This document shows, piece by piece, positions 1 through 7,779 of a stretch of DNA of 10,760 nt. Below the pieces are notes generated by a model. That model made no database searches and was not told where the DNA came from. It worked only from the letters and a program-made list of their open reading frames with translations. Source of the stretch: Dunaliella salina (lineage: Eukaryota; Chlorophyta; Chlorophyceae; Chlamydomonadales; Dunaliellaceae); assembly GCA_002284615.2 (NCBI GenBank), contig MU069844.1, positions 214,202-224,961 of the forward strand. Direction: 5' to 3'. The first letter of the stretch is position 1; each line of letters starts with the position of its first letter. The translations under genes were made by a program, and so were the position numbers.

Positions 1-90
1 GCCCCCCATGGCCTTCACAGGCTCTTGCAGGTACCGCTGGGACTCCACCACTGCCAGCAGCTGGGACAGGTAAGTGCTGATGTGCCTCAT
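1..90 (-). CDS. Partial exon of ARM-like alpha-solenoid gene (runs off left edge)
   Basis: Thirty codons are open on the minus strand from a splice acceptor (TTGCAG, bases 96-91) to the window edge. The peptide starts MRHISTYLSQLLAVVES and continues QRYLQEPVKAMGG. It has the shape of armadillo helix 2 plus helix 3, closing with Gly-Gly where the next helix 1 would begin. Codons are dominated by CTG, GTG, CAG and GAG, as in the other minus-strand exons. It begins in phase 0, matching the phase-0 end of exon 2470-2423. The same DNA carries a perfect plus-strand donor (CAG|GTAAGT at 67-75), but all three plus frames give unconvincing peptides. The ARM assignment is inference from helix pattern; HEAT or another solenoid is possible. 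Confidence 0.6.
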   Translation of the reverse strand, partial: MRHISTYLSQLLAVVESQRYLQEPVKAMGG

Positions 91-172
91 CTGCAATCCA
101 GACAATGGGAATCTATTCAATCAACAGTTGATGTTCTTTCCCATGAGCCTCCCCTGTAGCCCAAGCAAAGAA

Positions 173-1205
173 GAGGCCATGAGGGCCATGATCGTCCTCA
201 GGATGGAAAACACCCTGCAGTTATAAGGCTTTGGGAATCCTAGGTTCTGGGACCCGTTGGACTTCCTTCAGCAGGCTGAACAGACGAGTGGCCATGACTT
301 TTGTGATTGACCGCAGGAAGGAAAACGGGCCAGCAGTTGTCAGTTACAATATATTAAGACCTGGAATTGGCTGACCATCACCAGCAGGTTGGACAGAGGA
401 GAAGCCATGAGTGCTATGATCGACCACGAGGGTAGAGCAACCCTGCAGATGTCAGACTCTGAGGACAAAGGTTCTGACATTGGCTTAACTAACATCAGCA
501 GGCTGCATAGAGGAGAGGCCATGAGAGCTACGACTGAACACAGGCAGGTAAACGACCCTGCAGTAGGCCATGAAAGCTGTGATTGACCACAGGAAGGAGG
601 ACAAAGCTGCAGGTATCAGGCCTTGAGATTGCAGGTTCTGAATTGGGTCGGACCATCATTAGCACGCTGAGCAGAGGAGAGGTTATAAGAGCTGTGATTC
701 ACCGCAGGAAGGGGAACGACCCTGCAGTTGTCAGGCTTCGAAACCCTAGACTCTGGAACCGCTGGAGCATCAGCAGGTTGGGCAGAGGAGCCATGAGAGA
801 CTCTCTATGATTGACCATGGGTAGGGAATCGACCCTGCAAGTGTCAGGCTTTGAGATTCTGGGTTCTGGAATTGGCTAGACCATCATCAGCAGGCTGCAT
901 ACAGAAGCCATGAGAGCTGTGATTGACCACAGGAAGGAAAACGGCCCTGCAGTTGTCAGGCTTTGAGGTTCTAAGTTCTGGGACCGGCTGGAGGACCTTC
1001 ACCAGCAGGTCGGACAGAGGAGCCATGAAGGCTGTGATTAACCACAAGAAGGGAAACAGCCCTGCAGATGTCATGCTCAGAGATTCTAGGTTCTATAACC
1101 ACTATCAGCAGGCTGAACAGAGGAGAAGCTATGAGAGCTATGATTGACCACAGGTAGGGGAACGACCTTGCAGAGAAACCATGAGAGCTGTGACCAACCA
1201 CAGGA
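173..1205. repeat. Minisatellite, ~113-bp unit, about 9 full copies plus partial ones
   Basis: A diverged tandem repeat is anchored by GTGATTGACCACAGGAAGG and CCATGAGAGCT. Anchor copies fall near 177, 291, 405, 518, 569, 681, 789, 906, 1022, 1127 and 1177. Most spacings are 105-116 bp; the ~50-bp steps at 518-569 and 1127-1177 are truncated units. The unit is not a multiple of three and no frame stays open through the array, so it is taken as intronic (between exons 2470-2423 and 90-1). Short open frames inside it are repeat shadows. Confidence 0.85.
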
Positions 1206-1331
1206 AAAACATTTGGTCAGTGAATGTTAGGCTTTACGCAAGAGCAAGTGAAGCAGCTAAAGTTCAATAAACATGCGAGTGACAGCAAACCCATTCATAC
1301 GATAGGCAAAGGCATGGCCGTTGTGCAAGCT

Positions 1332-1721
<390 letters not shown>

Positions 1722-1890
1722 GTCTTCATCAGGTCTGGCAGCCTTGTGAGCAAGCCACGCCACTTTCTCAGCCAAGTCCCCACATTTCAGTACCAGGTGA
1801 AGTCTTCATCAGGCCTGGCAGCCATGTGAGCAAGCCACGCCACTTTCTCAGCCAAGTCCTCACAATTTCAGCACCAGGTAAAGTCTTCCC
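1722..1890. repeat. 80-bp tandem duplication (about 2.1 copies)
   Basis: GTCTTCATCAGG followed by a near-identical ~70-bp stretch (containing AGCAAGCCACGCCACTTTCT) occurs at 1722 and again at 1802. A third partial copy starts at 1883. The two full units differ at only a few bases, so the duplication is young. It is intronic in the minus-strand model. Confidence 0.85.
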
Positions 1891-2240
1891 GGTATCAAGA
1901 TTAGTGTTCCTGTTCTTCAGATACACACATGCTTCACGCTTGTCTCTTAGTGAGGAGGGCAGCCATGGAGGCGCACATGCCATACACCCGTAACGGTTTC
2001 CATTTCAGCTCAACAATCTGAGAAGTCACAACCGTTGACTGGATGGATCTTGGCAGCGAGGCACTACCTGCGTGGATGTGCTCATCTGCTACCCCTCGGC
2101 AAGAGAAGCCATCAGGAAGCAGGCAAAGCGGGACCTCCCCAGCGATGTCCATCAGGCTAAGTATCAAAAATAGCAAAGCAGGCGCAACAATGATGCAAAC
2201 AACACCAGCCCAGCTATAAAGCAAGAATTTTTTGAGAAGG
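1891..2240. other. Intronic stretch with decayed copies of the 48-nt exon
   Basis: On the minus strand, 2112-2068 resembles the exon of the neighbouring array. It ends STSTQ at an ACGCAG|GT donor but has an internal TAG, is 3 nt shorter and lacks a good acceptor. A second fragment near 1963-1934 reads MAALLTKRQA and then stops. Both look like eroded relatives of the MAALLAKG exon. The rest of the stretch is unique sequence with no further gene seen. Confidence 0.45.
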
Positions 2241-2425
2241 TGCCCAGACCTGTGTGGATGTGCTTGCATACCCCTACCTGTGTGGACCCCATCATCCCAT
2301 ACCTGTGTGGTCCCCTGTGTGGTCCCCTGTGTGCTTGCATACCCTCCCCGTGAATATGCTTGCATATCCTACCTGTGTGGACCCCATCATCCCTTACCTG
2401 TGTGGACCCCGTCATCCCCTACCTG
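2241..2425 (-). repeat. Short-period array carrying six 5' splice-site copies
   Basis: Read on the minus strand, the string ACACAG|GT recurs with the GT starting at 2422, 2397, 2372, 2302, 2277 and 2249. Three successive steps are exactly 25, 25 and (later) 25 bp. The intervening text is GGGGATGATGGGGTCC-like. The array therefore repeats the end of the 48-nt exon together with its donor. The first site (2422) is taken as the true donor because use of the others adds stops or shifts the frame. Confidence 0.7.
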
Positions 2426-3135
2426 TGTGGATGTGCTTGCATGCTGCCCCTTGGCAAGCAGGGCAGCCATCTGAATGTGCAAGACATGGAGGGCCACAGC
2501 ACACCAGCTGAAAACAACTGTAAGGCATACCTGTCCTATAGAGTGTCCCTCAACCTGTGTGGATGTGCTTGCATGCTGCCCCTTGGCAAGCAGGGCAGCC
2601 ATCTAGGTGTACAAGATATGGAGGGCTGCAGCACGCCAGCTGAACCCAGCTGCAAGGCATATCTTTCTTAGATTGCCCCCCTACCTATGTGGATGTGCTT
2701 GCATGCTGCCCCTTGGCAAGCAGGGCAGCCATCTAGGAGTGCAAGATATGGAGGGCTGCAGCACGCTGCCGGAACCAAGCCGTGAGGTATGCTTTTGAGA
2801 TCGTTCCCCTACCTGTGTGGATGTGCTTGCATGCTGCCCCTTGGAAAGCAGGGCAGCCGTCTGAATGTGCAAGACATGGAGGGCCACAGCACGCCAGCTG
2901 AAACCAGCTGCAAGGCATACCTGTCCTACAGAGTGCCCCTCAATCTGTGTGGATGTGCTTGCATGCTACCCCTTGGCAAGCAGGGCAGCCATCTAAATGT
3001 GCAAGACATGGAGGGCTGCAGCACGCCACCGGAACCAAGCCGTAAGGTACGCTTTTGAGATCGTTCCCCTACCTGTGTGGATGTGCTGGCGTGCTGCCCC
3101 TTGGCAAGCAGGGCAGCCATGTAGGCATGTAAGGC
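2420..3135 (-). repeat. Exon-bearing minisatellite, ~130-bp unit, six copies
   Basis: Each unit has a 48-nt exon-like core and about 80 bp of flank. On the minus strand the cores are 2470-2423, 2602-2555, 2732-2685, 2860-2813, 2992-2945 and 3120-3073, spaced 127-132 bp. The second copy has a weak donor (GTTGAG). The third ends in TAG instead of CAG. The fourth encodes TAALLSKGQ and is intact. The fifth has an internal TAG and a lost donor (AT for GT). The sixth has lost its acceptor AG (TAC). Flanks are conserved too, including GGAGGGC with CAGCTG-rich text. Confidence 0.85.
2423..2470 (-). CDS. 48-nt exon of ARM-like gene (best copy of a tandemly repeated exon)
   Basis: Sixteen codons, phase 0 to phase 0, encode MAALLAKGQHASTSTQ. 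The exon is flanked by TTCAG (acceptor, ending 2471) and GTAGGG (donor, 2422-2417). Joined after exon 4314-4254 and before exon 90-1, it would complete a helix 1 (ITL then MAALLAKG) and the loop into the next helix 2. It is one of six copies in a ~130-bp array. Only this copy and 2860-2813 have an open frame with both splice sites usable, and this one keeps the consensus residues and is nearest the next exon. A chance exon-like minisatellite cannot be excluded. Confidence 0.5.
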
Positions 3136-4050
3136 TTGGAGCGCCACAGCACGCCAGCGGAGCTGCATGGACAGGTGCGCATCACTCCCAGGCTTGGCGT
3201 ACCTGCCAGACATGTGAACATCACAGGAGCTGCATAAGCAAGTGAACATGAAGATGAGCATGGTCAGGTGAGCATCACAGGAGCTGCATGGACAGGCCAA
3301 CATCGCTCCCAGGCTCGGTAATCCTGCATGACAGGTGAACATCACAGGAGCTGCATGGACAGGTGAGCATCACTCCCGGGCTTGGCGCACCTGCGGGACA
3401 GGTGAACATCACAGGAGCTGCATAAGCAAGTGAACATGAAGGTGAGCAAGGCCAGGTGAGCATCACAGGAGCTGCATGGACAGGTCAACATCGCTCCCAG
3501 GCTTGGCAAACCTGCACGACAGGTGAACATCACAGGAGCTGCACGGACAGGTGAGCATCACTCCCGGGCTTGGCGCACCTGCGGGACGGGTGAACATGGT
3601 CGTGAAGAAGGGCGTGGGTGAATATGACATGACACATACATGGACACATGAACATCACAAGAGCTGCATGGACAGGTGAGCTTCACTCCCAGGCTTGGCG
3701 TACTTGCAGGACAAGTGTACATCAAAGGAGCTGCATAGACAGGTGAACATCAAAGGAGCTGCATAGACAGGTGAACATGGTCGTGAAGAAGGGCGTGGGT
3801 GAATATGACATGACACATACATGGACATGAACATGGAAAGGTGACCACGACGTGGCATGAACATGAGCAGGTGAACTTCATAGGAACAGCATGGACAGGT
3901 GAACATCAGTTCTGGGCTTGGTACACCTGCAGGACAGGTGAATTTAACCACAGGAGCTGCTTTGACAGGTGAAATTTGATATGAACATGGACAAGTGAAC
4001 ATCACAGGAGCTGCATGGACAGGTGAACATCAATCTTGGGCTTGGTGTAA
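3136..4050. repeat. Complex minisatellite with 188-bp higher-order unit
   Basis: Sub-units of roughly 55 and 67 bp start with ACAGGAGCTGCAT. They are ordered so that the block at 3223-3410 is repeated almost exactly at 3411-3598. A second long duplication follows: the segment beginning GGTGAACATGGTCGTG occurs at 3589 and 3770 (181 bp apart). From about 3840 to 4050 the same words continue in degraded form. On the plus strand the motif ACAGGTGAGCATC resembles a donor site; on the gene's strand CCATGCAG resembles an acceptor. No frame persists and it is treated as intron. Confidence 0.85.
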
Positions 4051-4253
4051 CCTGCATAGTCGTGAGAGCCGCAACATCTGTGGTTACAACCTCTGACACA
4101 GTTGACATCCTTATGTACCACATGCAAACATCTTAAGGGATGGCCCATTGCACCATCATGCCAGGGACATTCTGCGCCTTCCCTGGTCATAAGAAAGGGG
4201 ACATGTGTAGCATCTAAAACATAGTTCGTTGATTCGGATCTCCCTTCTCTTAC
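4051..4253. other. Unique intronic sequence downstream of exon 4314-4254
   Basis: No repeat is seen. The minus strand has one frame open through the exon and on into this stretch, because the donor at 4253 does not create an immediate stop. A Cys-rich frame is also open nearby. Neither has independent support, and the GTAAGA donor makes this the start of an intron. Confidence 0.35.
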
Positions 4254-4314
4254 CAGAGTAATTGCAGCAGTGGGTACCACAACCTTTGATTCCCTGGCCA
4301 TCTGGGAGTCAACC
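4254..4314 (-). CDS. Short exon of ARM-like gene, helix 1 start (tentative)
   Basis: On the minus strand the acceptor GCAAAG (ending 4315) gives a 61-nt exon ending at donor CTG|GTAAGA (4253). It takes the 2-nt overhang of exon 6181-6108 (GG+G, Gly), then encodes VDSQMARESKVVVPTAAITL and ends in phase 0, as exon 2470-2423 requires. A better pyrimidine-containing acceptor, ACTCCCAG ending 4302, would give a 48-nt phase-0 exon 4301-4254 starting MARESK, but that does not fit the upstream phase. The hydrophobic VVVPTAAITL suits the first part of an ARM helix 1. Support is phase arithmetic plus peptide character, so confidence is limited. Confidence 0.4.
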
Positions 4315-4403
4315 CTTTGCCCAGCTGGGGATTACATAGTACTAGACTTATTGTTGTTCAGCCAGCACAGGTCAGCCCATGCCCCACACGCAAGCCTCAA
4401 GGA

Positions 4404-4553
<150 letters not shown>

Positions 4554-4904
4554 TGTTCCAGCCTGCCGGCCACCCGCCGATTACAAGAAAAATTGGGATC
4601 CACAAATTCACAAGCAAGCAAGGAAGCCAAGGCTTTGACTCCTCACGTAAGTATAGCCTGCAGCCTCATCATCAGAATTCCTTAACAAAGAGCATATGCA
4701 TGCTACATGTACAGCATTCGACACACACAGTTTTGGCTCAAACCAAATTACTCACTCAGCTGTAGACACACAAAAACCACGACTCAAAGCAGTTCTCACC
4801 TGCTGCTAGTCTTCTGCATGAGTAGATTTATGCCAATAAGTAAGGCATACAACAAGTGGTCTGTTGTTTCTGTAAATTCACTTGTAAGAACTCCTTCTAG
4901 AAGA

Positions 4905-4978
4905 GATTTCTCATGTTGCCTTCGTTTCATAATTTTATTCCAACAAAATTCACGGAAAACAAGATAACATGAGAAATC
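4905..4978. repeat. Foldback: 13-bp perfect inverted repeat with nested stem
   Basis: GATTTCTCATGTT at 4905-4917 is the exact reverse complement of AACATGAGAAATC at 4966-4978. Inside, AATTTT (4931-4936) pairs with AAAATT (4945-4950). The whole is about 74 bp and AT-rich. It could be a remnant of a small foldback transposon or simply an RNA hairpin in the intron. No target-site duplication was evident. Confidence 0.55.
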
Positions 4979-5392
4979 ATGGCAGGGTGTAGGACGCGGG
5001 TATTTTGTGTTTGAACAGTCCTTCCAGCCTAGCTACTGCAATGAGAGTAGCAGGACTTCGTTGCTATTATTACCAATGCTCACGCAATATGATGCAGTGG
5101 ATGCAGACTTTCCTTACTAGGATTCACATTTTTTTTGAAACAATTCTTACCTATGGTTTGTGAGAATTAGACATCTTTAAAGGCAAGATATAAGGGGGAA
5201 CGTTATGCCGCCTTGCATGCTGTGGGGGGAGTTGGGCCATTTGGTGGCTGCACTCTGATTGCTGCCCTAGGCCAGGCTCCCTGAGTTGCTGGGTATGAGA
5301 CTGATGCAAGTCCATCACCACCTCTGTGCGTAAAAATTCCTTCCAAAATCAAAAACATATATTGTAAAAAGATGGAAAGCAAAAGTGTATGC

Positions 5393-5444
5393 CTTACTAA
5401 CAGAAGCACTGTTAGTAAGCGGCTTGAAGAAAAATTGCTTCAAG
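5393..5444. repeat. Two adjacent perfect hairpins (11-bp and 7-bp stems)
   Basis: CTTACTAACAG (5393-5403) and CTGTTAGTAAG (5409-5419) form an 11-bp stem with a 5-nt loop. Just after it, CTTGAAG (5423-5429) and CTTCAAG (5438-5444) form a 7-bp stem. No T-tract or gene end is next to them, so they are described only as intronic palindromes. Confidence 0.6.
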
Positions 5445-5532
5445 GATTTTCCTCCAATTTACAAATGTTATGTGACCAAATGCATTACAAGTTTTCATGG
5501 AAACACAAAAACAAGCAAGATGTATGGTGTTG

Positions 5533-6078
5533 CTACAGGAGTATTTTTAGTTTTTCGATTGCCCTCAGCTCAGTCACATACCCAACCAACCTTCCACATG
5601 AGAAGAGTTGCTCCCGGCACAAGCAGATGATGGGATGGAAGATGGAGATTGAATGATTGCATAGGTCAGGCAACAGGCACACTCTCGCCCCATACAAATG
5701 AGGACGGGGTCTTGGACGGTTCGCGGGCTCTCCCCCGGCACAAATCTCAATGAGGATGTACACAGGGTACAGACTGTGCAACCTCTCATTCAGTATGAAT
5801 GGACATGAGGGGCTATGTTTGGTGTGCGTGCTTTCGCCCAGTGTGGAAGTCAGCAGTGATGCAGTTGTAGTGATGTATTGGAATAAATGGGATGGTGGGC
5901 AGACCCTTCCCCCAGCACAAATGAACAGGAGGCTACAAGGAATGCAATCGTATTCTGCAGTAAAGGGAGTACTGTCGTGAAGAGCCAATTCAGGCAGCTG
6001 CCTAATGCATGACAATGTTTCGGTTGCACCTCTTTGCATCAGTTGAGCAGGCCTTACAGGCAGGTACAGCCATGCCAT
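5533..6078 (-). CDS. 181-codon open frame of unknown status within an intron
   Basis: The frame starts with ATG at 6078 (MAWLYLPVRPAQLMQ) and ends TAG. It is rich in Cys, Leu, Ile and His, with two copies of ICAGG about 59 residues apart and a third related CLCREQ segment. No family is recognised. It is not in frame with exon 6181-6108, because reading through that donor hits TGA at once. The internal repetition matches a diverged nucleotide repeat, and codon use is less CTG-biased than the ARM exons. It may be a chance frame over intronic repeat. Confidence 0.15.
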   Translation of the reverse strand: MAWLYLPVRPAQLMQRGATETLSCIRQLPELALHDSTPFTAEYDCIPCSLLFICAGGRVCPPSHLFQYITTTASLLTSTLGESTHTKHSPSCPFILNERLHSLYPVYILIEICAGGEPANRPRPRPHLYGARVCLLPDLCNHSISIFHPIICLCREQLFSCGRLVGYVTELRAIEKLKILL

Positions 6079-6107
6079 TCTATCCTATCCTTTCTTAATG
6101 CACTCAC

Positions 6108-6181
6108 CCACTCTCGCCCAGCTCCTCCCTTGCAGCATTGCCTGCCGCAACCGCCAGCAGACCCAGCATGGCATCTTCAGC
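6108..6181 (-). CDS. 74-nt exon of ARM-like gene (helix 2 and helix 3)
   Basis: On the minus strand the acceptor CTCCCAG (ending 6182) and the donor GG|GTGAGT (6107-6102, close to consensus) bound 24 codons plus 2 nt, phase 0 to phase 2. The peptide AEDAMLGLLAVAAGN then AAREELGESG is the clearest armadillo signature in the window: an Ala/Leu helix 2, a polar break, and helix 3 ending E-x-G-G. Codons are CTG- and GCN-biased. The 5' part of this exon with its acceptor is repeated upstream at 6282 and 6396, but only this copy has the 3' half and the donor. It can follow exon 8434-7780 directly (phase 0). Confidence 0.75.
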
Positions 6182-6415
6182 CTGGGAGGTAATGGGAAAG
6201 GAAAGCAAAGGGTCACAAAGAAACCCTTTTCGGTGGCATTGCCTGCCGCAACCGCCAGCAGACCCAGCACAGCATCTTCAGCCTGGGAGTCAATGAGAAA
6301 GGAGAACAAAGGGTCACAAAGAAAGGTCACAAAGAAACCCTTTTCGGTGGCATTGCCTGCCGCAACCGCCAGCAGACCCAGCACAGCATCTTCAGTCTAG
6401 AAGGTCATCGGAATT
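6135..6415 (-). repeat. Partial exon/acceptor tandem repeat, 101- and 114-bp units
   Basis: The acceptor plus the first ~47 nt of exon 6181-6108 recurs with exon-start equivalents at 6282 (TCCCAG acceptor) and 6396 (TTCTAG acceptor). The two spacings are 101 and 114 bp. The longer unit contains a direct duplication of GGTCACAAAGAAA, which accounts for the extra length. Upstream copies read EDAVLGLLAVAAGNATEKG and then run into intron-like text without a donor. A fourth, badly eroded start (CCTCCAG then GCTGAACATGG) lies near 6478. Confidence 0.85.
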
Positions 6416-6670
6416 GAAAGTGAAGGAGAGAGAGAAGGTTTTCACAGCTGTCCAAGCACGGCACCATGTTCAGCCTGGAGGTCTTGGGGATGCAAAAGAA
6501 AGGAAAGGGTTACACAGCTGTCCTGGCCTAGTAGAGGGAGAGACGTACGATCCATGATGGTCCTAAAATCTGCACACTGAAGAATGGGTCTCACAGCTGT
6601 CCCGGCCTAAGAAGGCAGCCATAGTGTAGTACGGAGGCGCAACCTAATCTTGTATCAGCTGGAAGCCCAC

Positions 6671-6770
6671 AGGTGCATAGGAAGCACAACAGAATCATTA
6701 TCGGGTGCACAGAAATCACATCAGAGTCATTGTTGGGTGCACAGGAATCACAACAGAGTTGTTGGGTGCA
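6671..6770. repeat. 32-bp tandem repeat, about 3 copies
   Basis: Units begin GGTGCAYAGGAA and continue with CACAACAGAGTCATT. They are placed at 6671, 6703 and 6735, with a 7-nt start of a fourth at 6764. The third unit is shortened by 3 bp. Confidence 0.85.
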
Positions 6771-7020
6771 GGCACTAGGAAGGTGCAAAGCTGACACCGC
6801 TGTCCATGCGGGCTGGGCCGGTGTGTTGGGGACACAACTTGCATGCTTCTTCAGCATCCTCGTGTCCCAAGAGAAGAAAGGACGTGTTTGCTCATGTGCT
6901 GGGTCAGAGTGCATTGGAGCAACGGTTGTGAGGCAAAATCGAAGATTCTGATGCCTAGGCTATGAAGGGGAAGGTTGCTTGCTGCTGCCTGAATCGCAGC
7001 ATCCACCTCTGAAGTGCTAA

Positions 7021-7116
7021 TCTAGATCCTGCCAATTTAGATCTGCCAATCTAGGTCCTGCCAATCTTGATCCTGCCAATCTAGATCCTGCCAATCTAGA
7101 TCCTCCCAATCTAGAA
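7021..7116. repeat. 15-bp tandem repeat, six copies
   Basis: The unit CTAGATCCTGCCAAT is repeated six times with point changes and one 1-bp deletion (second unit), then a partial copy. Because 15 is a multiple of three, the minus strand shows a spurious GSRLA-type pentapeptide repeat, interrupted in phase by the deletion. Confidence 0.92.
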
Positions 7117-7199
7117 TCACAGCCTGAATTGCATTGCAGTGTCCACCAGCTGGAAAAAAGGGTTTCCAATGCCATGTGTCTGCAGACAGGTTGGAAAAA

Positions 7200-7385
7200 A
7201 CCTGAGGACGCCAGCCTGAGAAGGCAGCATGCATTTAGGAAAGACACCATGAGCAGCAAACAACATGTCTGCAAGCGGAGGATAGGAGAGAACCTGAAAG
7301 CGCCGGCCTGAGAAGGCAGCGTGCGTTCAGGATAGCCGCCATGAGTAGCGAGCTGGCAAGGAAAACCTGACCACAGGTGCCTGCA
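7200..7385. repeat. 93-bp tandem duplication (two diverged copies)
   Basis: GCCTGAGAAGGCAGC occurs at 7213 and 7306, with matching flanks (AACCTGA upstream, CATGAG downstream). The units differ at many positions, so this is an older duplication than the 80-bp one at 1722. A related word, GGCCTAAGAAGGCAGC, appears near 6605. Confidence 0.7.
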
Positions 7386-7489
7386 GATTGGCACTCCGAT
7401 TACCGTGTAATCTTGCTGCCGCACAACTCCTTGACACACGCAGGGCTGTTTCCGTGAAGGCACAGGTCTTTAGGTTGAAGGTGGAAGGC

Positions 7490-7546
7490 TCAAATTAGGC
7501 ATGCATTCTGTGGCGGTTCTTTTCGGGGACGAGCAGATTCAGGTGC
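7490..7546 (-). CDS. Possible alternative terminal exon after the repeat-rich exon
   Basis: On the minus strand a pyrimidine-rich acceptor (CCCCTCTGCACAG, ending 7547) is followed by 18 codons, APESARPRKEPPQNACLI, and a TGA at 7492-7490. It is in phase 0, matching the end of exon 8434-7780 across a compact 233-nt intron with donor GTATGC. Its acceptor is the best pyrimidine tract on this strand. Using it would end the protein right after the four-repeat segment and exclude exons 6181-6108 and beyond. No TGTAA poly(A) signal, common in green algae, was found close downstream on this strand, so this is offered as an alternative, not the main model. Confidence 0.4.
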   Translation of the reverse strand, partial: APESARPRKEPPQNACLI

Positions 7547-7779
7547 CTGTGCAGAGGGGGATGGCAGAGGGACATCTAATTGCCCAGTGAAAGCAGTCTT
7601 GCAGGAGGCGGTGGCATTGCACGACTCGGGATGGTCATGATGCCTATGGTACATGCCTATCCCAAACCTACCCCCCTTCCCCCTTTACCCCCTTCCCCCA
7701 AAAAGGAGGCTAGCAGTTTGTCGTTTTGACTGGAGGCCTTCTTTGCTGTAACCTGCCACCTGTAATCTGCAGTGCATAC

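Larger units (their letters stand above)
6416..7489. other. Intronic or 3'-flanking region rich in short tandem repeats
   Basis: No convincing exon was seen. The words CACAGCTGTC and GGCCTA recur near 6440, 6512 and 6590, suggesting a degraded ~75-bp repeat. It also holds the 32-bp, 15-bp and 93-bp arrays listed separately. If the gene ends at 7490 this is 3' UTR/intergenic; otherwise it is part of the 1.6-kb intron before exon 6181-6108. Confidence 0.5.

Noticed and set aside
1..75. Plus-strand exon ending at a perfect donor CAG|GTAAGT
   Set aside because: The donor is textbook, but the peptides in the three plus frames look non-coding, whereas the minus frame gives a regular helix pair that fits the rest of the gene.
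4562..4646. Plus-strand exon candidate between TTCCAG and CAC|GTAAGT, peptide PAGHPPITRKIGIHKF
   Set aside because: Both boundaries look reasonable, but it stands alone on the plus strand, has no partner exon and no recognisable fold; kept only as a possibility.
5203..5409. 68-codon minus-strand frame, Leu-rich start
   Set aside because: Covers AT-rich intron and a GC-rich patch with no splice sites or ARM pattern; likely chance.
7021..7116. CRISPR-like short repeat array
   Set aside because: The 15-bp units (and the 18-bp units at the right edge) are contiguous with no unique spacers, and the window is eukaryotic.
7037..7463. Minus-strand frame with repeated GSRLA pentapeptides
   Set aside because: Produced by the 15-bp repeat (multiple of three); a 1-bp deletion in one unit breaks the phase and the rest lacks coding character.
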